Positions 19,453 to 27,700 of a stretch of 64,000 nucleotides of DNA are shown here, piece after piece (position 1 is the stretch's first letter; the number at the start of each line of letters is the position of its first letter). Source of the stretch: Rossellomorea marisflavi (lineage in GTDB: Bacteria; Bacillota; Bacilli; Bacillales; Bacillaceae_B). The position numbers and the translations under genes are program-made. The stretch spans positions 2,005,501 through 2,069,500 of the forward strand of contig CP033051.1 of assembly GCA_003667865.1 (NCBI GenBank). Reading direction: 5' to 3'. Under the pieces are notes generated by a model that was not told the DNA's origin, did no database searches, and saw only the letters and a list, made by a program, of their open reading frames with translations.

Positions 19453-19842
19453 ATGGCCCTAGCCTGGAAACAAGAAGAACAAGTTTATATATTACATTCC
19501 ATTTCTTTATATCGTAAAGAAATAGATGACAAAACAAATAAAGATGCTATACAAATTACTAAGAAATTAGCAGAAGAAATTCATCAGAAGAATCCTGCAC
19601 TTGAACATCGTACAATTAATTCAATAGCTGAACGTCTCCCATATCTAGAGAATCTCCTGGCTGGTGTATTTGAAAAAGAACATTATGCTAAAAAGGATCA
19701 GCATCTTTATTATACGAAACCAAGAGAAAATATTAGCAGAGTACCAAATCTATGCAATACAAGGCATGCTTATCATGGTGCGATGACAGATTATCTTAAA
19801 GAATATCAAAATGATTCAATGGTTTATAATCTTAGTGAATAA
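19453..19842 (+). CDS. Hypothetical protein, defence-island tail gene 1
   Basis: 129-residue soluble protein that I do not recognise. The N-terminal third is charged and helical (KQEEQVYILHSISLYRKEID); the middle has RTINSIAERLPYLENLLAG. This could be a small helix-turn-helix or interaction domain, but no catalytic motif is visible. ATG 19453 follows GAAGGAGAG closely, a good ribosome binding site. It is the first of four same-strand genes between the SF1 helicase and the ordinary chromosomal genes, with island-like AT-rich codon use. Function unknown. Confidence 0.65.
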   Translation: MALAWKQEEQVYILHSISLYRKEIDDKTNKDAIQITKKLAEEIHQKNPALEHRTINSIAERLPYLENLLAGVFEKEHYAKKDQHLYYTKPRENISRVPNLCNTRHAYHGAMTDYLKEYQNDSMVYNLSE

Positions 19843-19885
19843 GAGTAACATCCTTGCTTTAATAAGGTTATTAGGAGGATTAAAA

Positions 19886-20701
19886 TTGAATTCATCCATG
19901 TCATACAAACAAGCTCAAATGCTTTTTATGAAAGTTAGTTTTTACTTGAAGCAAACATATTTGGACATTGAAATCCCGGCAGGTAGTAAAGAATCTGTAA
20001 AACTCTTAACCCCTTTTGAACTTTATAAATCTCCCGAACATATTGGAACGATACAATATGGTGGTGTTCATTATCCCCAGTCAGATATTAATAAGATTGA
20101 GTTCCAATATGTAGAGTTAAGATTGAAAGGCAACTTCTTAAAAGAGATTCGTATTTATAATGATGTATCAGAAATAATGGAAGAAGTAGATGGATATGGG
20201 TGGTTAAAGCATAAGTTGTATTACAACACTTCTGATCTTATGCTAGTTCGAAAGATAGCGATCTTACTCATGAAGGGATTAGAAGCTAAGTATCAATTAG
20301 ACTACTTATCTATTGGAATTGATAAAAGTATATTGGGCTTACCAAGGTTAGATACAGACGTTTCACCAAACAATATGGAAGATAAAGCTTCGGAAGAAAA
20401 AATCGGACTTTTAGTAAGAAAAACTATGGACCGATTCTCACGGAACCATACCCTTTCTCCCGAAAAAGTAATGCTACTAACCGATGAAAAGTATTCAAAG
20501 GATATATTTGATATTAATTATGCTTTTCTAGTAAAAGTCGATAAAAATGTAAAGGCAGATCAGAGGTTAGTCAATGGTTACCCGCGTTATTGGTCAAACG
20601 AAATTATACTGAACGGTGAAAAGTATTATATGTGTAACGACTGGTACGAAAGAAATAGGGGAAAGTTTTTGAAGTGGGTTCGGAACTTCAGTAGTAGTTA
20701 A
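19886..20701 (+). CDS. Hypothetical protein, defence-island tail gene 2
   Basis: 271-residue soluble protein without a family I recognise. It has no signal peptide or membrane segment and no clear nucleotide-binding or nuclease motif. The C-terminus is aromatic and basic (YYMCNDWYERNRGKFLKWVRNF). I chose TTG 19886: AGGAGG at 19873-19878 is 7 nt upstream, while earlier in-frame codons overlap the previous gene. ATG 19898 is possible but further from the site. It follows the 129-residue gene by 43 nt, so the two are probably one transcript. Confidence 0.65.
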   Translation: MNSSMSYKQAQMLFMKVSFYLKQTYLDIEIPAGSKESVKLLTPFELYKSPEHIGTIQYGGVHYPQSDINKIEFQYVELRLKGNFLKEIRIYNDVSEIMEEVDGYGWLKHKLYYNTSDLMLVRKIAILLMKGLEAKYQLDYLSIGIDKSILGLPRLDTDVSPNNMEDKASEEKIGLLVRKTMDRFSRNHTLSPEKVMLLTDEKYSKDIFDINYAFLVKVDKNVKADQRLVNGYPRYWSNEIILNGEKYYMCNDWYERNRGKFLKWVRNFSSS

Positions 20702-20776
20702 GAAAAAAGTAAAGGTTCTAATTTGAGTCATATCATAAAATAAAAATTTTCAAAAAGGAATTAATAAGGAGCTAGT

Positions 20777-21631
20777 ATGAGATCATTCATTCATGCATGG
20801 AGTAAGAAATTTGAAACAGAAAAGTATCCTGTGGAATTTTACCACTATAATATAAACAAAATAAGTGAAGCCAACACTCCAGAAGAATTAGCTAAACATA
20901 TCATTGCTCTCCTACATTGGAAGGACGGTAAAGTAAAACAAGATGAACATGGCGTTTTTTTGATAGGACACGATGACCACTATTCAATGTCAACTACGAA
21001 ACCAAACACGTATTCAGAGTCAAAACATAAGCCTGTCTTTATTACAGAACGCTTTTACAAATGGGTGCAAGATGTAAAGGATTTAAATGGATTTGATCCT
21101 AAAAAGGTTACTGATTTATCTGATGAGTTTCAACTATACAGTAAGGGTGCAATTGTTATCCCTTCTTTTATCCTACATATTATATCTCCTATGATGTATC
21201 CTCTTTATGATCAACATGTAGAGAGAGGGAAAAGAGCCTTACTTTCACAAAACATACATTTTCAAAACAGAGAACTTACATTATCCACATACAAAGAATA
21301 CAAAAGCTTATTTGACGACCTTCTGAAAAGCTATGATGCTCATACTTTGGAGGACTATAAAGTTGTAGACAGTGCGCTTTGGAGTTTTGGTAGATGGTTG
21401 AAGGATGAAAGTCAAAGCAAGAAACAATTACTCAAGAATGAGCAACCTGAAGAAGAAACGTATACGCCTAGTATGGATTTTAAGAAAGAAGTATTAAGAA
21501 GATTGGGGAAGGGTGAAAGCCAGGGAAATGTCATAAGAACTGTTGCCTTGGAATATGGTGTTACCTTGCCAGAAAGCTATTACATCTATCCCGGCTCTCA
21601 TATCCATAGGTGGAAAAAACAGATGCAATAG
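20777..21631 (+). CDS. Hypothetical protein, defence-island tail gene 3
   Basis: 284-residue soluble protein, unassigned. The N-terminus mixes aromatic and charged residues (WSKKFETEKYPVEFYHYNI). The centre contains HIIALLHWKDGK and a proline/histidine patch (SPMMYPLYDQHVERGKRA) reminiscent of small DNA-repair helical domains, but this is only an impression. The C-terminal 50 residues may form a helix-turn-helix (VIRTVALEYGVTLPESYYIY). ATG 20777 has AAGGAGCTAGT upstream. It lies 75 nt after the previous gene and is probably part of the same accessory group. Confidence 0.65.
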   Translation: MRSFIHAWSKKFETEKYPVEFYHYNINKISEANTPEELAKHIIALLHWKDGKVKQDEHGVFLIGHDDHYSMSTTKPNTYSESKHKPVFITERFYKWVQDVKDLNGFDPKKVTDLSDEFQLYSKGAIVIPSFILHIISPMMYPLYDQHVERGKRALLSQNIHFQNRELTLSTYKEYKSLFDDLLKSYDAHTLEDYKVVDSALWSFGRWLKDESQSKKQLLKNEQPEEETYTPSMDFKKEVLRRLGKGESQGNVIRTVALEYGVTLPESYYIYPGSHIHRWKKQMQ

Positions 21632-21712
21632 TATTGAGTAAGAAGTAACGGGATATCTTCTATATTCATTTCTATAGGTCTACATAAATAGTCAGAAGGG
21701 ATGGTGTAAAAC

Positions 21713-22258
21713 ATGAAAGCAAGTGCTGATAGACTTTTAAAGGCAAAAGAAGTAATTCAACAGATTGCTAATGGGGTGAATCCGTTGGATCAAAGTGAGA
21801 TCCCAGACGATAGCTTTTTACATCATCCGAAGATTATTCGATCCCTCTTTTGTCTACTTGATTATATGGATAAAGAGATGAACAATTCGTCGAGTCATTC
21901 ACAACCGAAACCAAAGACGTTTATGATTACAGCTGAGCAAAAATCTGCTGTAGAATTTCCAGATGGACCTATTGGAGTGAATGTGTTGGTTAAAGCAATC
22001 AACCTAGTCATTGATCCTACAACGAGCAAGAAGCTTAATGGAGCAGGGCTAAATAAGCAATTGAAAAAGCTTGGAATTCTAAGTGAAGAAATAGATGAAA
22101 AAGGGAAGAAGAGAACGATCGTCAATGAAAATTCTGAGGGGTATGGAATCATCGCACAAAGAAGAGTATTTGATGGTGTCGAGTATGACCAGGTGTTGTT
22201 TGATGAGGAAGGAAAAGCTTTTGTTCTTCAGAATATCGAGAGTTTATTAAATGCTTAA
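21713..22258 (+). CDS. Hypothetical protein with possible winged-helix C-terminus
   Basis: 181-residue soluble protein. Residues 1-60 are helical, then a Ser/Pro/Lys linker (about 57-70). A C-terminal domain carries GVNVLVKAINLVID, a KLGILSEEIDEKGKKR turn and GYGIIAQRRVF..VLFDEEGKAFV, an order typical of winged helix-turn-helix or Kila/antirepressor-like DNA-binding modules. That reading is inference. Start ATG 21713 follows GAAGGGATGGTG. It is the last same-strand gene of the island and ends at a bidirectional terminator shared with the Nudix gene. Confidence 0.6.
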   Translation: MKASADRLLKAKEVIQQIANGVNPLDQSEIPDDSFLHHPKIIRSLFCLLDYMDKEMNNSSSHSQPKPKTFMITAEQKSAVEFPDGPIGVNVLVKAINLVIDPTTSKKLNGAGLNKQLKKLGILSEEIDEKGKKRTIVNENSEGYGIIAQRRVFDGVEYDQVLFDEEGKAFVLQNIESLLNA

Positions 22259-22272
22259 ATGCAAAGCAATGA

Positions 22273-22309
22273 AAAAGGGCTGATTAAGACAAAAATAATC
22301 AGCCCTTTT
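22273..22309. terminator. Bidirectional terminator at the right edge of the defence island
   Basis: AAAAAGGGCTGATTA and TAATCAGCCCTTTT form a 10-bp perfect core stem with A-run and T-run on either side. It serves the converging 181-residue gene and the Nudix gene, whose stop codon lies inside the stem. Confidence 0.85.
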
Positions 22310-22700
22310 CACGTATTAATTTATCAACAGCCGGAACATCCGCAGGAGCCCATTTCAACGAATCAAGATTCTCTCGTTTCAACCAAATCAATGCAGCATG
22401 CTCGGTAGGTGCAGGTGTTCCTTCGACAATCCTACAATTAATCGCAATTAAGCGAATAATAAACGTTTCATATTCATGGATGATGTCATTATGTAGTTGG
22501 ATTGTTTCGATTTTACAACCAAGCTCTTCATCAATTTCTCTTACTAAGGCAGCATAGATATCCGCGTCGTCCTGTTCTACTTTTCCTCCGGGGAATTCCC
22601 ACATGTTTGGTAGTGACATGTTGGAGGAGCGTAGGGCACAAAGGATTTCATTTTGGTCATTTTCGATGATTGCTGCTACTACTTTTACCGTTTTCTTCAT
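22299..22700 (-). CDS. Nudix hydrolase, MutT/NudG-like nucleotide pyrophosphohydrolase
   Basis: 133-residue Nudix protein of the small (deoxy)nucleoside triphosphate pyrophosphohydrolase type. The fold motif WEFPGGKVE and the catalytic REIDEELG are intact. The box is unusual: GKVEQDD..REIDEELG has Asp where the first conserved Glu is expected and one extra residue before REx2EE; I re-read the codons and the extra residue is in frame. Likely substrates are oxidised dNTPs or a modified cytidine nucleotide. Minus strand, 33 nt after the ClbS/DfsB-like gene, so they form one operon. Confidence 0.85.
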   Translation of the reverse strand: MKKTVKVVAAIIENDQNEILCALRSSNMSLPNMWEFPGGKVEQDDADIYAALVREIDEELGCKIETIQLHNDIIHEYETFIIRLIAINCRIVEGTPAPTEHAALIWLKRENLDSLKWAPADVPAVDKLIREKG

Positions 22701-22733
22701 AAATCCTCCATAGTGGTTGAAGTCATGTCCCCA

Positions 22734-23270
22734 TTATCTGACTACCTTGTCCACTTCCTCTTCTTTTATAGAAGCTGCAATGGCTTCACATTTATTGATA
22801 GCCCACATGTAATGATTCGCTGTGTTGGCAGCAAAGTAGCTATATAGATTACTTGTTTTCGTCCACTTATAGTATTTTTTTGTGATGATTTCCTCATTTG
22901 TATGGGACTGGATGAGCTGCATGATTCTTTCGTGGCTAAGCTTCAACTTTTTAAGAGCTTGATTAATTGTTACATCCTGATAATTCTCCCATATTTGCCT
23001 ATTAAGTAAATGGAGCGTTCTCCATTTATACCCCGGTGCTGGCATAGTAGGAATATCACCATCCATTCCTTCTCGATACCATCGTTCAAGCATGGCATGC
23101 CATTCGTACAGATGCATGAAAACATCACGGAAATTTTTATCTCGTTCGTCTGTTTCAATAGAAAGGCTTCTTTTTCTAGTCGGGACTGATTCAATGATTT
23201 CAAGTAATCTTTTAAAATTCTCCTCGCTATGTAGCAGTAGCATTTCTTTTTCATTTTTCTCTTGCATCAT
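22734..23270 (-). CDS. ClbS/DfsB-family four-helix bundle protein (DUF1706)
   Basis: 178-residue protein of the DinB-like four-helix fold, recognised as the DUF1706/ClbS/DfsB group from DVFMHLYEWHAMLERWYREG and a late NHYMWAINKCEA helix. ClbS is a cyclopropane hydrolase that protects colibactin producers; most homologues have no known substrate. Histidines in the first half and H152 could bind a metal. AGGAG lies just upstream of ATG 23270 on the minus strand; a second ATG one codon in is equally possible. It heads the operon with the Nudix gene and is divergent from the Fe-ADH operon. Confidence 0.75.
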   Translation of the reverse strand: MMQEKNEKEMLLLHSEENFKRLLEIIESVPTRKRSLSIETDERDKNFRDVFMHLYEWHAMLERWYREGMDGDIPTMPAPGYKWRTLHLLNRQIWENYQDVTINQALKKLKLSHERIMQLIQSHTNEEIITKKYYKWTKTSNLYSYFAANTANHYMWAINKCEAIAASIKEEEVDKVVR

Positions 23271-23463
23271 CTGTAGCTCCTTTTTTTCTATATTTTAACA
23301 AATGAGATTGGTTGTTTGTGTGAAATTTTAGAAAAAAGTAGTTTGTAGTTTTTAAAGTGAGTCAGGTCTAATTTACCGTACGATAAATTAAAGGAATTAT
23401 TAGATAATTCTAGAAATACATAAATAAGATTAATATGTAACCTTTAAAAAGGGAGAGAGAACA

Positions 23464-24651
23464 ATGAACATAAAACAATTCCACTGTGACACAAAAATCA
23501 TCATGGGTGAGGGAACCTCTGCTACTGCAATTGCCTCTAATATAAAATCCCAATTCCCAGACGTCGAACGCATCATGGTTGTCAGTGACAAAGGGTTAGT
23601 TAGACTTGGATTAGTTGAACCGATTATCAGTCACCTTACAGAAGAAGGGTACACGACAGTCCTTTTTGACGAAGTATCTCAAAATCCTCGGGATACTGAA
23701 TGCATGAAAGGAGCTACTCTCTATAGATCAGAAGGTATTGATTTGGTTTTAGCCATTGGTGGAGGCAGTCCGATTGATACGGCAAAGGCAATTGCATTGT
23801 TAGGACCGAATGGAGGAACTCCGCTAGATTACTATCATAAGAAGAGAATCTATGAGAATATTGCTCCGATTGTTTGTGTCCCAACGACAGCGGGAACTGG
23901 CTCTGAGGTGACGAGGTCTTCTGACATTACCATTTCCGAAACGCATCAGAAAATTACGTTAAAGGATGCATCATTACGACCATCCCTTGCAATTTTAGAT
24001 CCTACTTTAACGTACTCACTACCAGCTTCCATCACAGCTGCTACCGGTGTGGATGCACTCGTTCATGCGATCGAAGGCTATACATGTAAGGTGACAAATC
24101 CGATTTCTCAAGCCATTGGAGCGGAGGCGATGAGATTGATTGTGGAGTATCTGCCACAAGCGTATAGGGATGACAGCAATAAGGAAGCCCGCATGAAAAT
24201 GCTAGAAGGTAGTTTACTAGCGGGGATGTGCTTTGGGTCTGCGGATGTAGCAGCTGTTCATTGTTTAGCTGAAGGGTTGGGGAGCTTGTATGATACGCCT
24301 CATGGGGTAGCGAATGCGATCTTCTTACCACATGTGATTCGTTTTAATGCGCAGGAAGAAACAGAGGTTCATGCAAGACTCTCTAGAATTATGAAGTTTT
24401 CCAAAGAGGGAGATTCAGACTTAGAAGCTGTAGAAAAATTGATTGTGGGAATTCAAGATTTTACAGAGAAGTTAGGGATTCCGAAGCTTAGGGAGATAGC
24501 AGGTGTGAACGAGAAGGATTTTGACCGTCTTGTTCAGCTAGCACTTGAAAATAGTTCAACAGCTAGCAATGTACTAGAAATTAAGGAAGAGGATTACCGT
24601 GACATTCTCAATCAAGCATTTTCAGAGGAACCACGAACCGTTCGCCATTAA
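23464..24651 (+). CDS. Iron-containing alcohol dehydrogenase
   Basis: 395-residue group III (iron-dependent) alcohol dehydrogenase. The NAD(P)-binding GGGSPIDTAKAIA is at about 99-111. Metal ligands are visible in VDALVHAIEGY (Asp and His near 197-201), in AAVHCLAEGLG and in TPHGVANAIFLPH. Length is standard for the family. Substrate is unknown; butanol, lactaldehyde or 1,3-propanediol dehydrogenases look alike. GGGAGAGAAC precedes ATG 23464. It is 23 nt upstream of the aminotransferase-V gene and the two are probably co-transcribed. Confidence 0.9.
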   Translation: MNIKQFHCDTKIIMGEGTSATAIASNIKSQFPDVERIMVVSDKGLVRLGLVEPIISHLTEEGYTTVLFDEVSQNPRDTECMKGATLYRSEGIDLVLAIGGGSPIDTAKAIALLGPNGGTPLDYYHKKRIYENIAPIVCVPTTAGTGSEVTRSSDITISETHQKITLKDASLRPSLAILDPTLTYSLPASITAATGVDALVHAIEGYTCKVTNPISQAIGAEAMRLIVEYLPQAYRDDSNKEARMKMLEGSLLAGMCFGSADVAAVHCLAEGLGSLYDTPHGVANAIFLPHVIRFNAQEETEVHARLSRIMKFSKEGDSDLEAVEKLIVGIQDFTEKLGIPKLREIAGVNEKDFDRLVQLALENSSTASNVLEIKEEDYRDILNQAFSEEPRTVRH

Positions 24652-24674
24652 TTTTTAAAAAGGGGGCTACATAC

Positions 24675-25904
24675 ATGGTACAAATAAAGTCGTTTCCAAT
24701 CCAAGAAGTACGGAATCAATTTCCGGCATTAAATAGAACCTATAACGGTAAGGAGGTTGTTTATTTTGACGGGCCCGGTGGATCACAGGTAGTCAGCTCT
24801 GCGATTCAGGCAATGGTTCAGTATATGGAGAATGGTGGGGCAAACCTGCATGGCTCGTTTCCATCAAGCCATGAAACCGAAGAGATTATTACAAACGCAA
24901 AGGAAGCTGTTGCTGATTTACTAACAGTTGACCCAAGTGAAGTAGCCTTTGGAGCTAACATGACAACATTAGCCCTATCGATTGCTCGCGCTTTAGGAAG
25001 AAGCTGGGGAGCAGGCGATGAGATTGTGGTAACAGAGCTTGATCACCGTGCCAATGTGGACCCTTGGGTAACGATGGCGGAGGATAAAGGTGTTACGGTT
25101 AGATGGATTAGAGTGAATCCGGATACGTATGAATTGGATTTAACGGATTTAGAGGATGTTATCAACGAAAGAACAAGATTGGTTGCAGTAGGGCTCGCTT
25201 CGAATGCTGTCGGTACGATTAATGATATGAGTGCAATTGCTGAAAGAGCGAAGGAAGTTGGCGCGTCTGTCGCGGTTGATGCGGTTCATGCAACGCCCCA
25301 CATTCCTATTGAGCGAGATAAATTAGGTGCAGATATTTTATTATGTTCAGCTTACAAATTTTTTGGACCACATGTCGGAGTTGCAGCGATTCGAAAAGAA
25401 CTATTTGAGAAGCTCGAGCCGTTTAAGCTAACTCCAGCACCATCATATATTCCGGATAAATTAGAAACGGGCACCCAAAATCATGAAGGGATTGCAGGTG
25501 TTGTAGGGGCGATTGAGTTTATTGCTAGCTTAGGAGAAGGTACGACGAGAAAAGAGAAAATCCGCTCTGGGTTAGAAAAAATTGACCATTATGAAACAGA
25601 ACTAGCTACAAAAATTCGTAAAGGATTAGCAGAACTTCCGAACGTAACGCTTTATCAAGCTCATGATCATGTTGCGAAAACACCAACGATTTCCTTTACG
25701 GTTGATGGCTATACACCACAGGAAGTGTGTCAACGGTTGTGTGAGGAGCACAGTATCTTTGTTGCGGATGGACATTTCTATGCTTCAACGCTTGCTGAGA
25801 AGACTGGAATTATTGAGCGTGGTGGTTGGGTGCGAGCGGGTCTTGCTCCTTATAATACTGCGGAAGAAGTAGAGCGTTTTTTACTAGCAATAAGAGAGTT
25901 ATAG
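24675..25904 (+). CDS. Cysteine desulfurase-like aminotransferase class V protein without catalytic Cys
   Basis: 409-residue PLP enzyme of the SufS-like (TIGR01976-type) group. The PLP lysine is in SAYKFFGPHVG (near K227) and the preceding VDAVHATPHIP carries the Asp/His of the fold. In SufS/IscS the active Cys lies in a C-terminal loop (GHHCA-type in SufS); here the matching segment reads VADGHFYAST, with Tyr instead of Cys. Persulfide chemistry is therefore unlikely, and the reaction is unknown. AAAGGGGG precedes ATG 24675. Same-strand partner of the Fe-ADH gene. Confidence 0.85.
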   Translation: MVQIKSFPIQEVRNQFPALNRTYNGKEVVYFDGPGGSQVVSSAIQAMVQYMENGGANLHGSFPSSHETEEIITNAKEAVADLLTVDPSEVAFGANMTTLALSIARALGRSWGAGDEIVVTELDHRANVDPWVTMAEDKGVTVRWIRVNPDTYELDLTDLEDVINERTRLVAVGLASNAVGTINDMSAIAERAKEVGASVAVDAVHATPHIPIERDKLGADILLCSAYKFFGPHVGVAAIRKELFEKLEPFKLTPAPSYIPDKLETGTQNHEGIAGVVGAIEFIASLGEGTTRKEKIRSGLEKIDHYETELATKIRKGLAELPNVTLYQAHDHVAKTPTISFTVDGYTPQEVCQRLCEEHSIFVADGHFYASTLAEKTGIIERGGWVRAGLAPYNTAEEVERFLLAIREL

Positions 25905-26077
25905 AATAATATGAAAGCAGTAAAATGGGTGATTCACTGCATTTGTGTTACGGGAATCCCTCATAAAGAAATTGAGTACTTACTATAATCCGGGAAGCGT
26001 GCATACCCCCTTGTGAAAAGAAAAAGCGAACCTGTCTGCTATTCCTCGCATAGCTTATTAAAAAGGTGCTGAGACAT

Positions 26078-26212
26078 GTGTTTAAGAAGAGAAAATCTAG
26101 AAGTGAGTATAAGAGTATTGGAGAATTTCTAAAAGGTGAGCTTAAGAAAGTGAAGGTAGAGAATAACAAGGTGCTTGATGATTTGAAGAAGAAAAAGGAA
26201 AAATTGCAGTGA
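26078..26212 (+). CDS. Small basic protein (44 aa), putative
   Basis: An unlisted small frame of 44 codons starting at GTG 26078 with AAAAGGTG about 10 nt upstream. The product starts MFKKRKSRSEYKSIGEF and is over one third Lys/Arg, helical and without a membrane segment. A hairpin terminator follows 10 nt after the stop, as expected for a real gene. It resembles Bacillus small basic proteins in composition only; I cannot assign a family. The stretch before it (25905-26077) shows no other gene. Confidence 0.4.
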   Translation: MFKKRKSRSEYKSIGEFLKGELKKVKVENNKVLDDLKKKKEKLQ

Positions 26213-26221
26213 GTAGTGAAA

Positions 26222-26248
26222 GGGTCAAGGCAACAGGTGCCTTGACCC
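26222..26248. terminator. Hairpin between the small basic gene and the QorB-like gene; member of the GGGTCA repeat family
   Basis: GGGTCAAGGCA, ACAG, GTGCCTTGACCC: 9-10 bp perfect stem between converging genes, with AATTTGATTTT on one side. The arms match the ends of the 27-bp repeat found elsewhere in the window. Confidence 0.55.
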
Positions 26249-26257
26249 AATTTGATT

Positions 26258-27112
26258 TTATATTATTTGTGCTAGTCCGTCTTTAAGTGGTGTTGCAGGA
26301 CGTCCTAACAATTTTTCAAAGTCATTACTTTCAACTTCAAGTGTACCTTCACGAATGTCTTTTTGAATGTTCACAAGCATTGGGATAAGGAATTCAGGTA
26401 ATCCTGCACTCTTCATCGTTTCCGCATAAGTAGCATCTTCCACGTGTTGGACAGCGACCTCTTTTCCGATTACCGCTCCAACTGCAGCTGCGATTTCATC
26501 CTGTGTGACAAGCTTTCCTGACAGTTCATAGATAGTATTGTCATGTCCAATACCTGATAGTACAGTCGCAGCAGCTTCTGCATAATCCTGCTGAAGAGCC
26601 CAGCCTACTTTTCCATTGCCTGCAGATGTTACCCAAGGGGCACCTGCTTGAGCTCCTTGTATGCTTGGAATTTCATTTTCAAGATACCAGTTGTTACGTA
26701 GGAATGAATATGGAATGCCCGCTTCAATAATCATTTGTTCTGTTGCTTTATGTGTTGGTGCTAGGAAGTTTGTGCTCTCCTGTGCATTTGCGATACTTGT
26801 GTAGGCAATGAACGTCACACCTGCACGCTTGGCAGCATCCACCGCAGTTTTGTGTTGACGAATTCTCGTTTCGTTTTCACCATCTGTTGAAATCATGAGC
26901 AAACGATCAATTCCCGCAAAAGCTGTATCCAACGTTTCTGGCTGATCAAAATCCCCTTGACGCACTTCAACTCCACGTGCTTTAAAAGATTCTGCTTTTT
27001 CAGGGTTACGCACGCTAACAACAAGATCACTTGCTGGTACTGTCTTTAATAATGTTTCAACAACTTTGCTCCCTAGCTTTCCAGTTGCTCCTGTTACTAA
27101 GAATTTCATCAT
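26258..27112 (-). CDS. NmrA/QorB-like NAD(P)-dependent reductase
   Basis: 284-residue atypical short-chain dehydrogenase of the NmrA/QorB type. It has a Rossmann GATGKLGSKV at 8-17, then MISTDGENETRIRQHK and YTSIANAQEST, the pattern of NAD(P)H:quinone reductase QorB and of YwnB-like proteins. Classical SDR YxxxK catalysis is not evident, as usual for this group. It is divergent from a YwnA-type Rrf2 regulator with a long palindrome in the shared intergenic region, so expression is probably repressed by that regulator and induced by electrophiles or quinones (inference). Confidence 0.85.
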   Translation of the reverse strand: MMKFLVTGATGKLGSKVVETLLKTVPASDLVVSVRNPEKAESFKARGVEVRQGDFDQPETLDTAFAGIDRLLMISTDGENETRIRQHKTAVDAAKRAGVTFIAYTSIANAQESTNFLAPTHKATEQMIIEAGIPYSFLRNNWYLENEIPSIQGAQAGAPWVTSAGNGKVGWALQQDYAEAAATVLSGIGHDNTIYELSGKLVTQDEIAAAVGAVIGKEVAVQHVEDATYAETMKSAGLPEFLIPMLVNIQKDIREGTLEVESNDFEKLLGRPATPLKDGLAQII

Positions 27113-27132
27113 AAATTCCTCCCTTATAAAAA

Positions 27133-27176
27133 TTACTTGTAACTATAATGATTACATGTAATCATAGTAATTACAA
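27133..27176. promoter_or_regulatory. Palindromic operator between the QorB-like and YwnA-like genes
   Basis: A perfect 16-bp palindrome TGATTACATGTAATCA (27149-27164) is nested in an outer inverted repeat ACTTGTAA ... TTACAAGT. It lies just upstream of both divergent genes and is the obvious binding site for the Rrf2 regulator. TTAC/GTAA words recur three times, suggesting two dimers. Confidence 0.7.
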
Positions 27177-27265
27177 GTGGCGTGTAAGTCAAGAAATTAA
27201 ACTCAGTATACGATTCATAGTATAATCATTATAAGAGTTTCTTTTACATTAGGAAGGTGGTCACC

Positions 27266-27700
27266 ATGTCCATCAGCAGTCGGTTTGCTGTCGGAGTTCA
27301 TATATTATCGTTAATCGAATATAACAAGGATGGGGTCAGCTCATCTGAATACCTAGCAGGAAGTGTCAATACGAACCCTGCAGTCATTCGGAAAATCATC
27401 GGGATGCTGAAGAAGGATGGATTAGTAGAGGTACACCCTGGCAAAGCAGGTGCAAAGCTCGGAAGGGACCTATCTGAGATAACCTTGCTTGATGTGTATA
27501 AAGCGGTGGATGTTGTTCAAGACAATGAGCTGTTTAGCGTCCACGATAACCCAAACCCGAAATGCCCAGTAGGTAGAAACATTCAAGATTCCATTATCCC
27601 AATTCTAACAACGGCACAAATCGCCTTAGAAAAAGTCCTTGGAAGTGTCACCATCAAAGACATCGTCGAAGACATCATCGCCAAAGATGGTGGGACATAG
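27266..27700 (+). CDS. Rrf2-family regulator, YwnA-like
   Basis: 144-residue Rrf2 winged-helix protein. The N-terminal SRFAVGVHILSLIEY and the recognition helix TNPAVIRKIIGMLKKDGLV are typical, followed by a GKAGAKLGR wing. It has one cysteine (NPKCPVGRN, near C97), so it cannot hold the three-Cys Fe-S cluster of IscR or NsrR; sensing by a single thiol is likelier. I chose ATG 27266, after AGGAAGG; the in-frame GTG at 27257 overlaps that site. Divergent from its probable target. The last codons and the stop fall inside a copy of the GGGACAGG repeat. Confidence 0.85.
   Translation: MSISSRFAVGVHILSLIEYNKDGVSSSEYLAGSVNTNPAVIRKIIGMLKKDGLVEVHPGKAGAKLGRDLSEITLLDVYKAVDVVQDNELFSVHDNPNPKCPVGRNIQDSIIPILTTAQIALEKVLGSVTIKDIVEDIIAKDGGT

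Noticed and set aside
24675-25904. SspA (cysteine desulfurase) of the phosphorothioation system
   Set aside because: Catalytic Cys replaced by Tyr, and the gene is 13 kb away in an operon with an alcohol dehydrogenase.
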